Positions 12,758-25,076 of a DNA stretch of 64,000 nucleotides are shown here, one piece after another. The notes below the pieces were generated by a model. The model was given only the letters and a program-made list of their open reading frames with translations, did no database searches and was not told the origin of the DNA. Within the stretch, counting starts at the first letter, position 1, and the number at the start of each line of letters is the position of its first letter. This stretch comes from Tetrahymena elliotti 4EA (lineage: Eukaryota > Ciliophora > Oligohymenophorea > Hymenostomatida > Tetrahymenidae). Both the position numbers and the translations under genes were made by a program. The stretch is from the NCBI GenBank assembly GCA_000231825.2, contig JH720295.1, positions 2,209,035-2,273,034 of the forward strand, given 5' to 3'.

Positions 12758-13746
12758 ATCTAAAAAGATGTACTTAATGTTAGAAAAGAAATAATGAATG
12801 AGCCTTTGTTTCCAACAATCCAGTAATTTAATTAATTAAATAATTTATTTATTTAATCTGTAAAATATAACTATAATTCCAATTACATTATCTTTGATTT
12901 AAATCCCTCAAAGGTTTCTACTCTATCTACTTTATTCAATCTTAAATAGTAAACTTGTAAAAATAAAGATAGGTAGATAGATAGATACATCAACATAATT
13001 CATTTTCAAATTTATTACTTTTCATTACTAGTATTATCTCATTATTTCCTAATCTTTTCTGGATACTCCTCTCATATTTCCACCTATCCATTATTCTAGC
13101 TCACTGTTAAACTCAAAATATGAATTTAGATTAAATATTTGTTTGTATGTTCTTTCAACAAATTCTCAAATTACTTTAGATTGTAAATATTATTTAATTG
13201 TATTTTTTTATTTTATTCATTTTTTATTAAATTATTTATATTATAATTCTATCAATATTTAGTATCAAGTTAAGTTTATTTTTATTGCTGAAACTATTTT
13301 TTCTAAAATTGTAATGAAATTTACTAAATATTATTTCTTAATAATGATATTAATTAAAATAAATTAAAACTTTATGAAAAAAATAAAATAATTTCTTCAT
13401 TTTTTAATTTAAATTAGAATAAAAATAAATAAAATAATAATAAAAGAAAAAAAAAAACTTTTTAATTTTAAAACAAATTAATAGCAGAACTATGAAATAA
13501 ATAACTTAGAAGTAAGATAAAAAATAAACATAAAAGACAGTATAATAAAACAATCAAATTATAATCTCTTAGATGGAAATATGTTTCCAAATTTAAATAT
13601 TTTTAAAAAAATAAATTATTTTTTAACAGTGTGAATTAGTATTAATTATTGATCTTGATTGAAATGATATTTTTTTTAAAATTTAAATTTGTTTAATTAA
13701 TATTTCTTATGAATAAATATTTCAAAATGAAATTATTAAAATTCAT
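12758..13746. other. AT-rich intergenic region with a tetranucleotide repeat
   Basis: Upstream region of the RCC1 gene. A short (taga)n run lies at about 12970-12990. A minus-strand open frame of about 75 codons (12760-12995) with some protein-like character could be a 5' exon of the RCC1 gene, but I could not join it in phase. The remainder shows nothing. Confidence 0.35.
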
Positions 13747-14031
13747 TCATATTGTTAAAGATAAAAAGTTTTCATGTTTAAATTGGTTGTAGCATGCAGA
13801 ATTACTACCATAAAGGCAACCTGTTCCATTAGGAATACAACAATTAATACATTTACCACTTACTGCTGAATATTTATAGTTAACACATCCATTAACTTGT
13901 GCATTAGCATAAAAATATAAAAAATAAAAACTTCTAATTTTGAAAAATATTAATTTTATTATGGATAATTTTTTAAACAAAAGGTATTGTGTGGATTTTA
14001 CAAATTTTGAACTATTATCATGAAATAACAA
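13747..14031 (-). CDS. possible small Cys-rich secreted peptide or exon of one
   Basis: A minus-strand frame closing in TGA at 13747 contains a hydrophobic stretch followed by six cysteines in about 40 residues (CVNYKYSAVSGKCINCC, then GTGCLYGSNSAC). The spacing is reminiscent of the Cys-rich units of ciliate surface antigens such as the one at 16245. No ATG lies in frame: a TGA closes it just upstream and the listed 5' end is a TTG. So it is either the last exon of a gene whose signal-peptide exon I could not place, or a relic. The hydrophobic run ending in YANAQ resembles a signal peptide and cleavage region. Confidence 0.3.
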   Translation of the reverse strand: MLFHDNSSKFVKSTQYLLFKKLSIIKLIFFKIRSFYFLYFYANAQVNGCVNYKYSAVSGKCINCCIPNGTGCLYGSNSACYNQFKHENFLSLTI

Positions 14032-16244
14032 AAATGGAAAAATTCAAATTAAAGAATACTAAATAATTTTAAGCTATTTATTATTAAAATTAATGAAAAA
14101 TATCCTACCACAAATCTTTTATTTTTAGCTTTTTATTAACTATTATTATTCTTAAATCCCTCCAATATCATTCCTATTCAATAGATTTTTGATTAGTATT
14201 TTATTTATATGTTGGATTAAGGAAATACAATATTAAATAATATCTTTGGAAATTAATTTTTTAGTAATGATTAATAGTTTACTCAAATTAATATGATATT
14301 TTGATAATAAAAATCTGATTAGTTACTCCTTTTTTAAGAAAAACTTATGATTAGATCTAAATTTGAAAATATAACTTAATTTTGATCAAATTTACATTTT
14401 TAATAAAAAAAGTAACATTGAATTGAAAAGCAAAAAATAAACATTGAAAAATTTCCATAAAAAAAAAATCAATTTGTTCATACTAAATCAAAACTAATTA
14501 CTTACTTTAAAGTCTAAAGTTATTTATTTGCTAAAAAATGAAACTTAATTTTGAATTGCACATTAAGCAAGCAATTTCTTTCTCATATGATGCTAATCAA
14601 AATTAAGTTTAAAATAATCAAATATAATTAACGCTGCATATTTTTAGCAATTTATTTCAAAAAACTAAAATAAAAACTTTAAATTCTTACATTTTTTGGT
14701 AAAATATGCAAAATTATTAGTATTAATAAAACAATCTGAAATTACCAATAAATAATTTATCATCACTTTCCATAGAAACTAATATATCTAATTAATAGTA
14801 AGGAATATTTTAATTATCTATTGAATAATATTCCATTACTTTTTTAAAAACCAATTTTTCAAATAATTTGTTTTTTATCATCAATATTCAGATATCATTC
14901 AAATAAAAATGGTATTAAGTTATACTTTCAAAGAGTAATAAAAAATACTTAATTCTTATTAAATACTTAATTTCCTTAACTTTTAACCTATGATTAAAAA
15001 CACTTAAATGAAATAAAAATTAATTTTATTAGGAGGTTTCATAATTAATTATTTCGAAAATCCTTAATTTGTGTCCACTACCATAACCTTACATTATAAT
15101 TAATCTTATTAATTAGATTAAGAGTTTTTACTAACTATAAAGATAAAGATTATTCATTCCAATATTTTAAATGAAACAAAATCATTTTTTCATAAGATCA
15201 GCTTATATGTTATATGCTTAGTCTTAATAGTTTTAATAGAAAATACTTTCTTGTTTTAAACAAATATGGCTTCCTTAAATCACGAAAAGTAAAATTTCAG
15301 GCGATTTTTTAATTAATTTATAAACAATTTTTTTTAATAATTAATAATATACTTTACAAAAAAGATAAAATTATCAATCCATAGTGAAATAAACGAAAAT
15401 TTTCTTTAAATATTATCAATATTTCATTTTATCTTATTTATGTTAAGTCTGTAAATATTTTAACCATTATATTTTTCATTATTCGCATCATAGAAAATAT
15501 TTTTATAAAAATATACTCCATTTTTAAAATTTACCTCCTCCTCCTCACATTAAGTTTTAAAAAAATAAACAATAATAATTTAGATTTAAAGAAATATCCT
15601 CACTTTGATAAATCTAATGTAAAATATTATTTAATCAAGAATTTTATTTTTATTTAGAATTTGGTTTACTTAGAATGATAAAATTAACAAAATTAATAAA
15701 TAAATTTGATGAATCAAAAGAAATTCAAATACTTTTTTAATGAGAAACACATAATTAACTAAATCTTATTTCTTAGATTAAGTAAATATTATGTTATTTA
15801 CCAATCAAATTAATCACAAAAGGTATCAGAAAAATCTTAAATTAGCACATTTTTCAAAAAGCTAAAAAATATCATTTAAGTACAAAATAAAAAATTCATA
15901 GCTTAAAAGTAACCTAAATTTACATAAAAATGGAAAGTTGTTCATCTTTAAATTTGTAATTTTTAACTTCACCACATTATTTTCTCCTAAAACTCACAAA
16001 CTAATACCATATATTTAACAAATATTTATTGTTACTTTTAAGTTATTAATATTACCTACCCCTAAACGATAATATTATTAATCAGATATCAAGATGATAA
16101 AATAATAAGAAGAAAATTTATATATGAAAGATAAATTCGGATTTAACAAAATTTTTTTTTTAAAAACTTTGTTGATTGAAAAAATTATTAGTAAATATTT
16201 AAATTAAAAATAAAACATAATTTTAAAAAGTAAAAAGTAAAAAA
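14032..16244. other. gene-poor AT-rich region
   Basis: About 2.2 kb of AT-rich sequence with homopolymer runs. I read both strands in the ciliate code and found no frame with codon usage or motifs that looked real. Confidence 0.4.
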
Positions 16245-16940
16245 ATGCTATTAAAAATTATATTAGTCTCAACATTAGCTGGAATAGTATTATCTACTCC
16301 TAATCCTGGTTCAAGTGTTATATGTAATTCTGAAGGAGATTGTACTAAATGTGGAACCTCAAATTTAAGTACTTGGGTTTAAGGTGATTCTAGCAAAACA
16401 TGCAAAATTGCTGATTGTTCAGTAGTGACACTTCCTTTATCTAATGTTTTTGATACAGGTTGTTAGTCTTGTCTTGGATCTAATTAATTTGCTCAACCAG
16501 ATTAAACAGGCTGTTTAAAAAATACTCCTTCTAAAGGAAATGCAGTACAATGCTAATCTGCTAATTCAAGTTGCTAAACATGTGGAAGTCTACCATCAGC
16601 AGCTTTCAGCTGGATTCCATAACCAAGTAGCTCCTAAAATTGTATAGTTTCATCATGTTTAGCAGCTCCTTACAGTTCTGGAGTAACTGATGCTTTTTGT
16701 ATATCATGTGGAAAATCTAATAATTTATTTGCAAATTCTGCAGGAACAGCTTGTGTAGCCTCTACTGATAGTTGCCTTAGAAGTAAAAATTGGAGTGATA
16801 GAGACTGTCAAATCTGTAATGGAACTGATCCATAATCAAAATAGGTAGCTAGTTCTGATAAAACCTAATGTCTAGTTAAGGCTAAAAGTGGTATCCTATA
16901 ATTCTTTTTTTTATTAGCATCTATTTTGATGATGATATGA
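16245..16940 (+). CDS. GPI-type Cys-rich surface (immobilization-antigen-like) protein
   Basis: Intronless 231-aa frame ending in TGA. It begins with a signal peptide (MLLKIILVSTLAGIVLS, residues 1-17) and ends in a hydrophobic tail (GILQFFFLLASILMMI) preceded by small polar residues, the layout of a GPI-anchored protein. Between them are repeated Cys units with C..C pairs such as CTKCG, CQSCLG, CQTCG, CISCG and CQICNG, spaced about 50 residues apart. This is the architecture of Tetrahymena/Ichthyophthirius i-antigens, which coat the cell and ciliary surface. GC content is higher than its surroundings, with codons such as GCT, TCT and GGA, as usual for highly expressed ciliate genes. Which antigen group it belongs to cannot be told from sequence reading alone. 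Confidence 0.85.
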
Positions 16941-19450
16941 TAAAATTTATGAATTTAAAAGTAAAGATAAGTCTATCTGTTTATTTATTAATTTAGATAA
17001 ATGTCTGTGGTATGTCCTTGTTTTATTTTAAATTCATTTACTTTTTTAAAATCTACATTCTTTTATAAAAATATTTATTATTATGGGAAAAAGATAAAAA
17101 TTAATTAATAAATTAGATAAGATATTAAAATAATTAAAAAATTGAAATTTATTAAATTGATATCGTTGTATAATAAATAATTTTGTTTGTACTTAACAGT
17201 CTTTTTTTGTGTCAACTAATATTTTCTAGTAATTCCTTTAGAGTTGATTTGATATTAAGATACTTAAAAATTAAATAAAAAAATTAGGTAAAATGAAATG
17301 TGATTATATAATAGTAAATAATTTAATCTGTGTTTGTATCATAATTATCAAATAGATAAAATGAGTTTAGAAATAAATCTGTGTAAAAAGTAAGACTTAA
17401 TATACTCTAAAATAGAGTGGACTCACTCCAAACCCAAACACAAACCAAGCTCTATATATAGCTAATTATCTAGCTTTAGAAAGATAAACTCACTCTGACT
17501 GACAATTAACAGAAAATCATGGTGACTGTTTGTTTTATCAAATCAGATTTCCAAAATTAAAACAAAAATGCAACAATCCCAACTCCACTTAATATAAATC
17601 ATTTCTAAAATTATTTTTGCTTATAAATCATACCCTCGCAATATAAAAAACTTGTATATTTTATCTAATTAAGAATAATTTACTAATAATATCAATTTAT
17701 AAAAATATCTTTAAAAATTAAAGGAATTAAGTAAAATATTTTTCAAAAAAAATTTAATTTCATTTAAAGAAATATTTTTCAAAATAAATTTCTTTAACAA
17801 TTTTAAAACAATGAGATATCATTCATTGTAATATCATCAATAATTTAAATAATTTGAAAAAAATATAAAAATATAATTTATTTTACTCTTTTCATGTTCA
17901 TTTTTTGCATAATAAATAATATTTTTTATTTAAAACACCTTTAATACAAATAAAATTAATATTAAGAAAAATAAACAATCTCTTTTAATAAAGGCTATGA
18001 ATATTATTGATCTTATGTATCTAATATAGACATTATTAGCATTTTATTATTAAGCTAATAAAATAATACAAGAAAATGTAAATGATTTTATCTCTATAAT
18101 CTATTTAGAAAAAATTTTAATGAAACATTTTTAATCTTTATAATTTTTAGTCTTTGATCCCTCACTTTATCCTTTCCTTTTTATCATTAAATTCTTATCA
18201 AATAGAAATTTTTACTTAATAAATTAAATAAAATGATATTTTTAAAAAAATCTTTACACTCTTTAATGTCTTAGAAAGTAAAAATGATTATAGAGATTTA
18301 TTAAATTCATGTGGATTTTTGTAAAACTAATAATGAGAATGAATGATGCTTTTATTTTATACATTTTCAATATAAGATAATTAAAAATTATTTCGATTGA
18401 TATTTTGAATGGTTAATAAAGAAAATAAAATTTATCTGACTGTCTAAATAAAAATAAGCAAGAATATTTATTGTGTTTATTATTAAAAATAAACTTGTTT
18501 AATACTAATTCAGAAAAAACAATCTTTTAACATATTTATTAACTTGTCTCAACTGCTTGAATTTAAATATCAAAATTATAAGTTAGATAGGATATGTATT
18601 TTATTTAATCATTACTTCAAAGCTAAAATTATCTTAACTCATAATTGAAAAGCTTAATAGCTTTCATATTTTTGTTACTCCACTAATATTTATAAAGGAT
18701 AGTATTGATTCTTCTAAAATATTTTATGAAGAGCTAATTCTTTTAAAGCACTGATTCTGTTTTAAAATAAAGAATATTATTAACAATACCATTAAGTAAG
18801 CTTCAATCAAAAACTCTTTTTAAAAATTTTAAAGTATAACATCATATTTTTCTTCTATCAACAATTTAATGAAAAAGTATGAGAATTAAAATAATATTTT
18901 ATTGATAAAAATATATTTTGTTGATTTATCTAGATTTCATGTTAACCCTAAAATAATTCTAAATGAAAATTATTTCTTTTGTTTATATTATGAATCTAAA
19001 AACAACAAAAAAAACTCCATATTTATTTTTCTCTAAATAAATAAAAAATAAAAAAATATCAATTTAAATTTAAATTACTCAAACGATACATTGATAAAAT
19101 TATCAATCCAACAAAGAGGGGGGTGAAAGGTATATTAAAATAATAATTTTTTTTTGCTTTTCATATCTTTATAAAAAATCCATCTTTGTTCTTATTAAAC
19201 AGATTAAAAGAAATAAGAGTTTGAGGATCTACAGTATTTTAGAAATTAATTAAGAATCTAAAAGTTCAATATCTTACATTATAATTCGAGCAGAGCTTTT
19301 TATCACTAAAATTAATTAATTTTGGATTAATTTCTTTTATGGGAAGCTGCATTTGATTTTTATTTCAAATATTTCTTTCATAGATAAATTCTGAATAGCA
19401 GTAGTCTTAAAAAAATATCTTGTGACTTTGTTAAAAACTAGAGAATAAAA
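16941..19450. other. gene-poor region containing a structured, GC-enriched segment
   Basis: About 2.5 kb with no convincing open frame. It is very AT-rich apart from the segment at about 17390-17610, described separately. Confidence 0.4.
17390..17610. other. GC-enriched non-coding segment with clustered short hairpins
   Basis: The segment stands out from its flanks by composition. Short perfect inverted repeats follow each other: actctaaaatagagt, gagtggactcactc, agctctatatatagct and agctaattatctagct. Neither strand has a persuasive coding frame. It could be a small structural RNA gene or a regulatory region. I see no tRNA-like B box and do not recognise a known RNA. Confidence 0.3.
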
Positions 19451-21484
19451 ATGAATGAAGAGACAAGTTAAGTTATATTGAAGATATATGATGAAGAGAT
19501 TTTAATTGATTACCATTCAATCATCTCTGAAGAGAAAAAATAGACAATCTAAAATTTCCTTAACAGCAGAAGAGGGAATGTTTAAGTACGTATTATTTTT
19601 AAAACCTAAAATATTGAAGATGATAACTAGGTATGGAGCAATTTAAATGCAATATTAAATTTAGTCTCAGAGAAGACTGTATCATTTAGTATTCGAATCT
19701 TTTCTACTGTTGTGTAGGATGACGAATAAATTCTATTTGAAGTTATTAAATCTTTTAGAGTCTTAAAGAACTTGAAATTTACATAGAAAAAGAGATACAA
19801 ATCACTTTTCTTCAAAACCTCTTTGATACTATAACCTTTGACAGAGATGAACTAGATAAACTTAATTTAGATTTCAGGGTGAATGAAGAGGGCTTGATAG
19901 AATAAAGTCTCAATATCAATATGTAATTAAATTTAATTAATCATTTAAAGATTCAAAATTTATATGGAGAGACACAAGAATATGTGCTTAAATTGGCTAA
20001 AACAATTGCGAAAGTCGATGTCTCTAATAGTTTCATTCTTCTATTAGATAATTAAGAAACTGTAAAATATTTAAAAGTAATGAACACTGAATTTCATTTA
20101 TCAATTAAAAGTGATCAGCCAGAACCTATAAGTTTAAAAAATATAACTGAACTAGATGGTATTAATCTTTATTTAAAATCAGAAACATATCCTAACTAAA
20201 AATTTTAAATTCCAAAACCAAAAATATTAAAAATGATAAATATTTTAAATCTTAATGATATAAATTACCTGAAAAAAACAAAAAAATAGATTTTCGATGC
20301 TTGAAATAACTTTAACAAGCATATCATTAAGTGCTTTCAGTAATTTTATTGTCAAATTTAAAAAGCTAGAGGTAATATGTATAGCCTTCTAAGATATTTA
20401 GATCAATCAAAAAGGTGAAATCATGAAATGTTTAGATTAAATTTCTAAAATAAGTTCGAATTTATAAGAACTAAATTTAGATTTCAGTTAATCAAAAACC
20501 TTTAACATGAATATGTTTACTAATTAGATTGGGAAGATTGTTCAAAATTTAAATTCAGAGACAATATTTCATCTCAATGTAAATTTAAATTCTAACACAA
20601 AAGATCATTTTGATTTCATTTAGAAAACAAAACAACCAAAGAATCTCATATTGTAATCAAGAAGTTAATTTTGCATTTATGATGAACTAAGATTAATGAG
20701 TGTTATATCTTCTTAATCTAAAAATAAATTTCCATTCTATGTATGGATTGCTTCATAATGTAAAATATTATCTTAAGAAAAAATCATAGATTTTACTTGG
20801 AATTATCTTGCTGATATATAATATGAACATTTTTCAAGACCATAAAAGATTATTTAAAAATTTTCATAAATTTTCTATTTCCTAAATTCCTATGAAATAC
20901 AATTTACCCTAAATAGCAAAAACATGTATTAATCTAATTCAAAATTCGTCTGTTGTTGTTAGATTTGCTGAGAATTTTCCTCTGTAGTTTCTTATTTAGT
21001 ATTCAAACTAAAAAAAATTTAAAAAAGTAAACATTTTTTAATTTGATGAAAGTACAATAGAAGGTTTTAATTAGAAAATTAAGTTTGCTGACTTTAAATA
21101 AGCATTTAAATAGAATTTATACCTAAATTTTACTTAGTTTAAATAATATAACTAACATTATTCATAGCTTTCAGAGGCATTTGAAGAAATTTTTAAACTT
21201 GAAAATTATGTTATTGAAATCAAAATAGTTTGTATTTTTAAAATCGATAACATAATACAACTTTTTAACAAAATTTTTTCCAATAATAAAATCATATATA
21301 CTTAAAAGCTTAGTAGGATATTAGTGAAAATATATTAGAGAAAATGGAAAAATATACAAACTTTCTTACATAATACTCTTCTTATGTTTAAACTACAGTA
21401 TTAATATTAATGACATATGAAAAGAATGTGAAGGAAAACTTGAAAAATAACTCAACTCAAATCTTTATAGATTTATTAATATGA
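19451..21484 (+). pseudogene. third LRR-like family member, disrupted by frameshifts
   Basis: Starts with an ATG and resembles the 661-2724 and 4594-6702 products along its length, for example LNLDFSQSKTFNMN against LDFSQSSYFKVN, LENYVIEIKI against LEGYIIEIKI, and the blocks before the end. The reading frame must change about four times: near 19757 (a T run), near 20275-20290 (A runs), near 20960 and near 21295 (an AT repeat). The last in-frame TGA is 21482-21484. All breaks fall in or next to simple tracts, so they are either mutations in a dead gene or sequencing errors. The C-terminal LDLYF of the paralogues is replaced by LLI, which supports real divergence. Confidence 0.75.
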
Positions 21485-22210
21485 AATGAAAAAATATGTA
21501 AAACTATATTTTTTATTTTGTTTGATATTTTATTTAAATCTTTTAACCTTTTATCAAATATTGTTTCTTTTTTGAAAAAATTTGGGTTTTATCTTATGTT
21601 TAGACACTAGTCACCAATTAAAAATTATTTTCTCTCTTCATTAAGTCAAAAATTTTTCTAAAGCCTTTTAAATTAAAATTGGATTTATTGTTTGTAATTA
21701 GATAAGAGTAGGAATGTCTGAATCTATTTAATATTAAGTATACGGAATCTTTTCAATTTTATCCTTTATTTCTTACTACAGATAATGATCTAGGAATATT
21801 TCTACCACTTAGCGCACTACAAAAATTAAAATACTCAAAAATAGACACTCCCCTCCCTAATAAAAAAATAAAAAAATTGAAAATATTTTTATAATAAAAA
21901 ATTAATAGGGTATCTTCTCTTTTTTATTTTCATCAGATATAAGGTTAGGTGAAGTTTACTTTAAAGCAATATTTAATTAACTAAAGTTTAAATGTAAAAT
22001 TAATCTATTAATTTAAATAAATTTAAAATAATAAAAGTAAAATATTTTAAAACAAAAATATAAGTTGATTTATTAAGTAATTTTGATAAAATATTGTTAT
22101 GACAAAAGAAGACAAAACAAATAAAAATTTGGAAGTAACTTTATTATTAATTTTGTTTATTTTGATACTATAGTAATTGTTATGTTTTTTTTTTTCGTTA
22201 TTCATTATAT
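21485..22210. other. AT-rich convergent intergenic region
   Basis: Lies between the 3' ends of the LRR pseudogene and the sphingomyelinase gene. A short ccctccct-containing patch is at about 21848. Nothing else is recognised. Confidence 0.35.
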
Positions 22211-25076
22211 TCAGTTTGATTTTTTAACTAACCAAGGACCTTGAATGACTTAAATGAGCTTGTAAAGAAGTTCATCAGGGTAACTAGTTAAGGCATAGAT
22301 ACCAAAACATTTTAATCTATCATCAAAGATAACATTTTGAGCCATACAGGTGTATTTTGTCTTAGATGCATAATTAATTTTAGGGATAAGACTAGGGCTA
22401 CCAGTCCAATAGTTGTCAACATACTTTTCCAAGGCCTTCTTGTTGTTTACTAAAGTCTTGTAAGCGAAATTGTAAAGTGATTCATTGGATAAATCCTTCA
22501 AGTCATATTCACTCTTAAGATCGTAAGCTAAATCCCAAACAGGGGAGATTTCAGTGCTTTAGTTGGCCTTATCTAAATTAAGTCTGTATTAGAAATAGTT
22601 AGAAACCTATTCATTTTCATAAGCAAATATTCTGTAGGAAGGAGACTAGTAAGAGTAAGTTGTTCCACTGGGAGCTATGAAAATTGTACCAACTGATCTG
22701 TTTTCATCAGTAGCACTCTTAACAACTTCGATGTGATCATTGTGGGTGTGTCCTAATATTTTCATAAATAATTATTTAAATTAAACATTTCATTCATTTT
22801 TCTTAAATTTCTTATTATTCAATTTTTCTTTCATTTTTTTCATGCTTTTTAAATTATTTTTTGCTTTGAAAAATTAAAATTTTTTATTTTAAATTCAAGA
22901 ATTTTTTTATTATTTACCATAGAATTAACCAATGATGGTGTTTTCGAATCTATCAATAAGAACTTGGATTCTGAGGGCCCATTCAGAGGAACAAGTATTG
23001 TCACCAAAGGGAATGTGTCCAATAAGGAAGGCCTTTTGTTAGTTTTATTCAGCGATGTATAATTCCTTTCTGATGAATTCGATTTAAGCAGCAGGGTCAG
23101 TGTTGTTACTGATCAAGTAAAAGTTAAGCATATCACAAGCTTAAGTGTTGGTGGCAATAACTCTGACGTTAGTCTTGGAATCATACTAAATTTAATATCA
23201 ACAATTTATTTAATAAATTTTATAGAAAATATTATTTTTTAGTCATTCATTTTTAGCTTAAAAATATTTTGAAGAAAATTAATTACTTGAGAGTAGAATC
23301 CATTGGCAACTAATGAGATTAAAGCTTCGGGTTCCAACCAAGTTTTCCACATATTGGCAGATTATTCTCTAACCCATTTAGTGGAGTCCTTGACAGTGAA
23401 ATCATATTAATCAGCAGGGAAACATTCGTGGTTACCGAAAATAGGGAATTTGGGAACATCAGGGAAGTGCTTTTCAATTAATTCAGAAATTCTTTATTGA
23501 GGCATGGTTTGATTCTTTTAATCTTGATGCCATACATCGTGACTAGTGTTATCACCGGTCCAGACAATCATGTCAATATCACCACCCTTATTCTTAGAGT
23601 CAACTAAAAGAGCTTCAACAGTACGTAAAGGTAAATCACATTTAGCATTGCTTCCCCAATATTTAGCTTGCTTGGTTTCATCTGAAGGAGCATCTCCACT
23701 TTCGGGACGACAACAGAAAGGTTAATCACAGTCGGCTAAAGATCCAACTTCATATTCTAAGTCAGTGTGTAAATCAGTGAAGTGAAGTACTCTAAAAGCC
23801 TAAGTATTTTTAGGGGCAACCTATTGACTTTAAGATGGTTTATCAGAAAGAACTTTTGATTTCCAAGATTCGAAATCAACTTTTTCAGTTTTAGTTTCAC
23901 ATGCTCTCAAGAAGACACAAACGTGATCATTGGTAAGATAACGAGAGAAGAAATTTTCAACAAAAGAATTGAAGTAATCAACCATAATTCCTTGGCATAC
24001 CTTTTAGAAAAAAGAAATAAATTAGATTTTTCTCGGATAAAAAATACAAGATATGAGAAATAAAACAAGAGGAAAAAATTTATTTTGTGTAAAATTTATT
24101 CAGCACAGTTAATTATTTCTTGTTATATAAAAGATTTCAAAATTTCATTTTAGATTTTGAATGAATTGAGAAGATTTGAGGATTAGATGGATTTATTTGG
24201 TAGAAATCTACTTTAGAAATATTTTTTAGAATAGATCTATTTAAATTAGAACTAAACATTTAAATATGAATTCAGATTTATTTAGTTTTACATTTTTTGT
24301 TTGTTCCTGCTTTCATTGAAATATTTTGTATTGTAAATTCTCAGAAAAGAACAAAATATATTTTAATAATCTTATAAAAGAAATTTAAAATCTAATAATT
24401 TGCGTAATTTATGTTGCTGATATCAAAAATAGGCACTACTTACTTCAAATACTATCAGGGAAAATTAAGTAGAGCTAAATGACTTGATATTTGTAATTAA
24501 TTGTTTATTGTTAAATAATAATTAGTGTTTATCTTATATTTTTAATTAATTAAATCATTCATTCATCCATTCCCTTTTTCATTTTAGCGTACAAAAATTA
24601 ATAGCTAATTAATTCTTTTATAACTAGCTTTCTTTTTAGAAACATATTCAAATTAATATATCAATCAATCTATCATTGCTTTATTCAATCATTTTGTCTA
24701 ATCATGAAATTTAACGATTAATAAACAATATTTAAAACGCTGTCATTATATTTATTTTGTTTCTCAAAATCATTTTAAAATTTCAATTAAAATTTACATC
24801 TTTATCCATAAAAGTGAAGCAAAGCTTGATGGCAATGGCTCTGAGCTTTTCTCTGATTGCGATGACTCTAGAAGGAGAGACCAATTAAAAGGCAAGAAGA
24901 CATGCGTCACAGGTTTTAAATTGAAGAGCTTATTCCATGTTTTCTTCAATAGTTTCCTTAATTTCATTAGTATAACGCTCTAAGTCCTCACTTTTCATTT
25001 AACTGAGAATAGGGTTATCAGTAGAAAAGGATGTAACTGCTACCAAAATAAGTGCTAGCACAAATAACTTTCTCAT
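22211..25076 (-). CDS. acid sphingomyelinase-like phosphodiesterase with saposin B domain
   Basis: Four exons: 24798-25076, 23287-24000, 22918-23185, 22211-22752; 600 aa, joins in phase. Residues 1-17 form a signal peptide (MRKLFVLALILVAVTSF). Residues about 45-130 form a saposin B domain with the expected cysteines (CDACLLAF, KLCFTF, VCQGIM, CVFLRAC). The calcineurin-like metallophosphatase domain follows with all metal-binding motifs: FTDLHTD near residue 168, WTGDNTSHD, FGNHEC, LIGHIPFGD and GHTHNDH. This combination defines the acid sphingomyelinase/ASM-like family, which hydrolyses sphingomyelin-type lipids in lysosomes or after secretion; zinc is bound by the Asp/His/Asn motifs. The first intron (24001-24797) is 797 nt, long for this genome, and splits the saposin domain. 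The C-terminal tail ends VKKSN before TGA. Confidence 0.92.

Noticed and set aside
22250..22501. Separate small minus-strand protein
   Set aside because: It is the in-frame C-terminal part of the acid sphingomyelinase exon 22211-22752.
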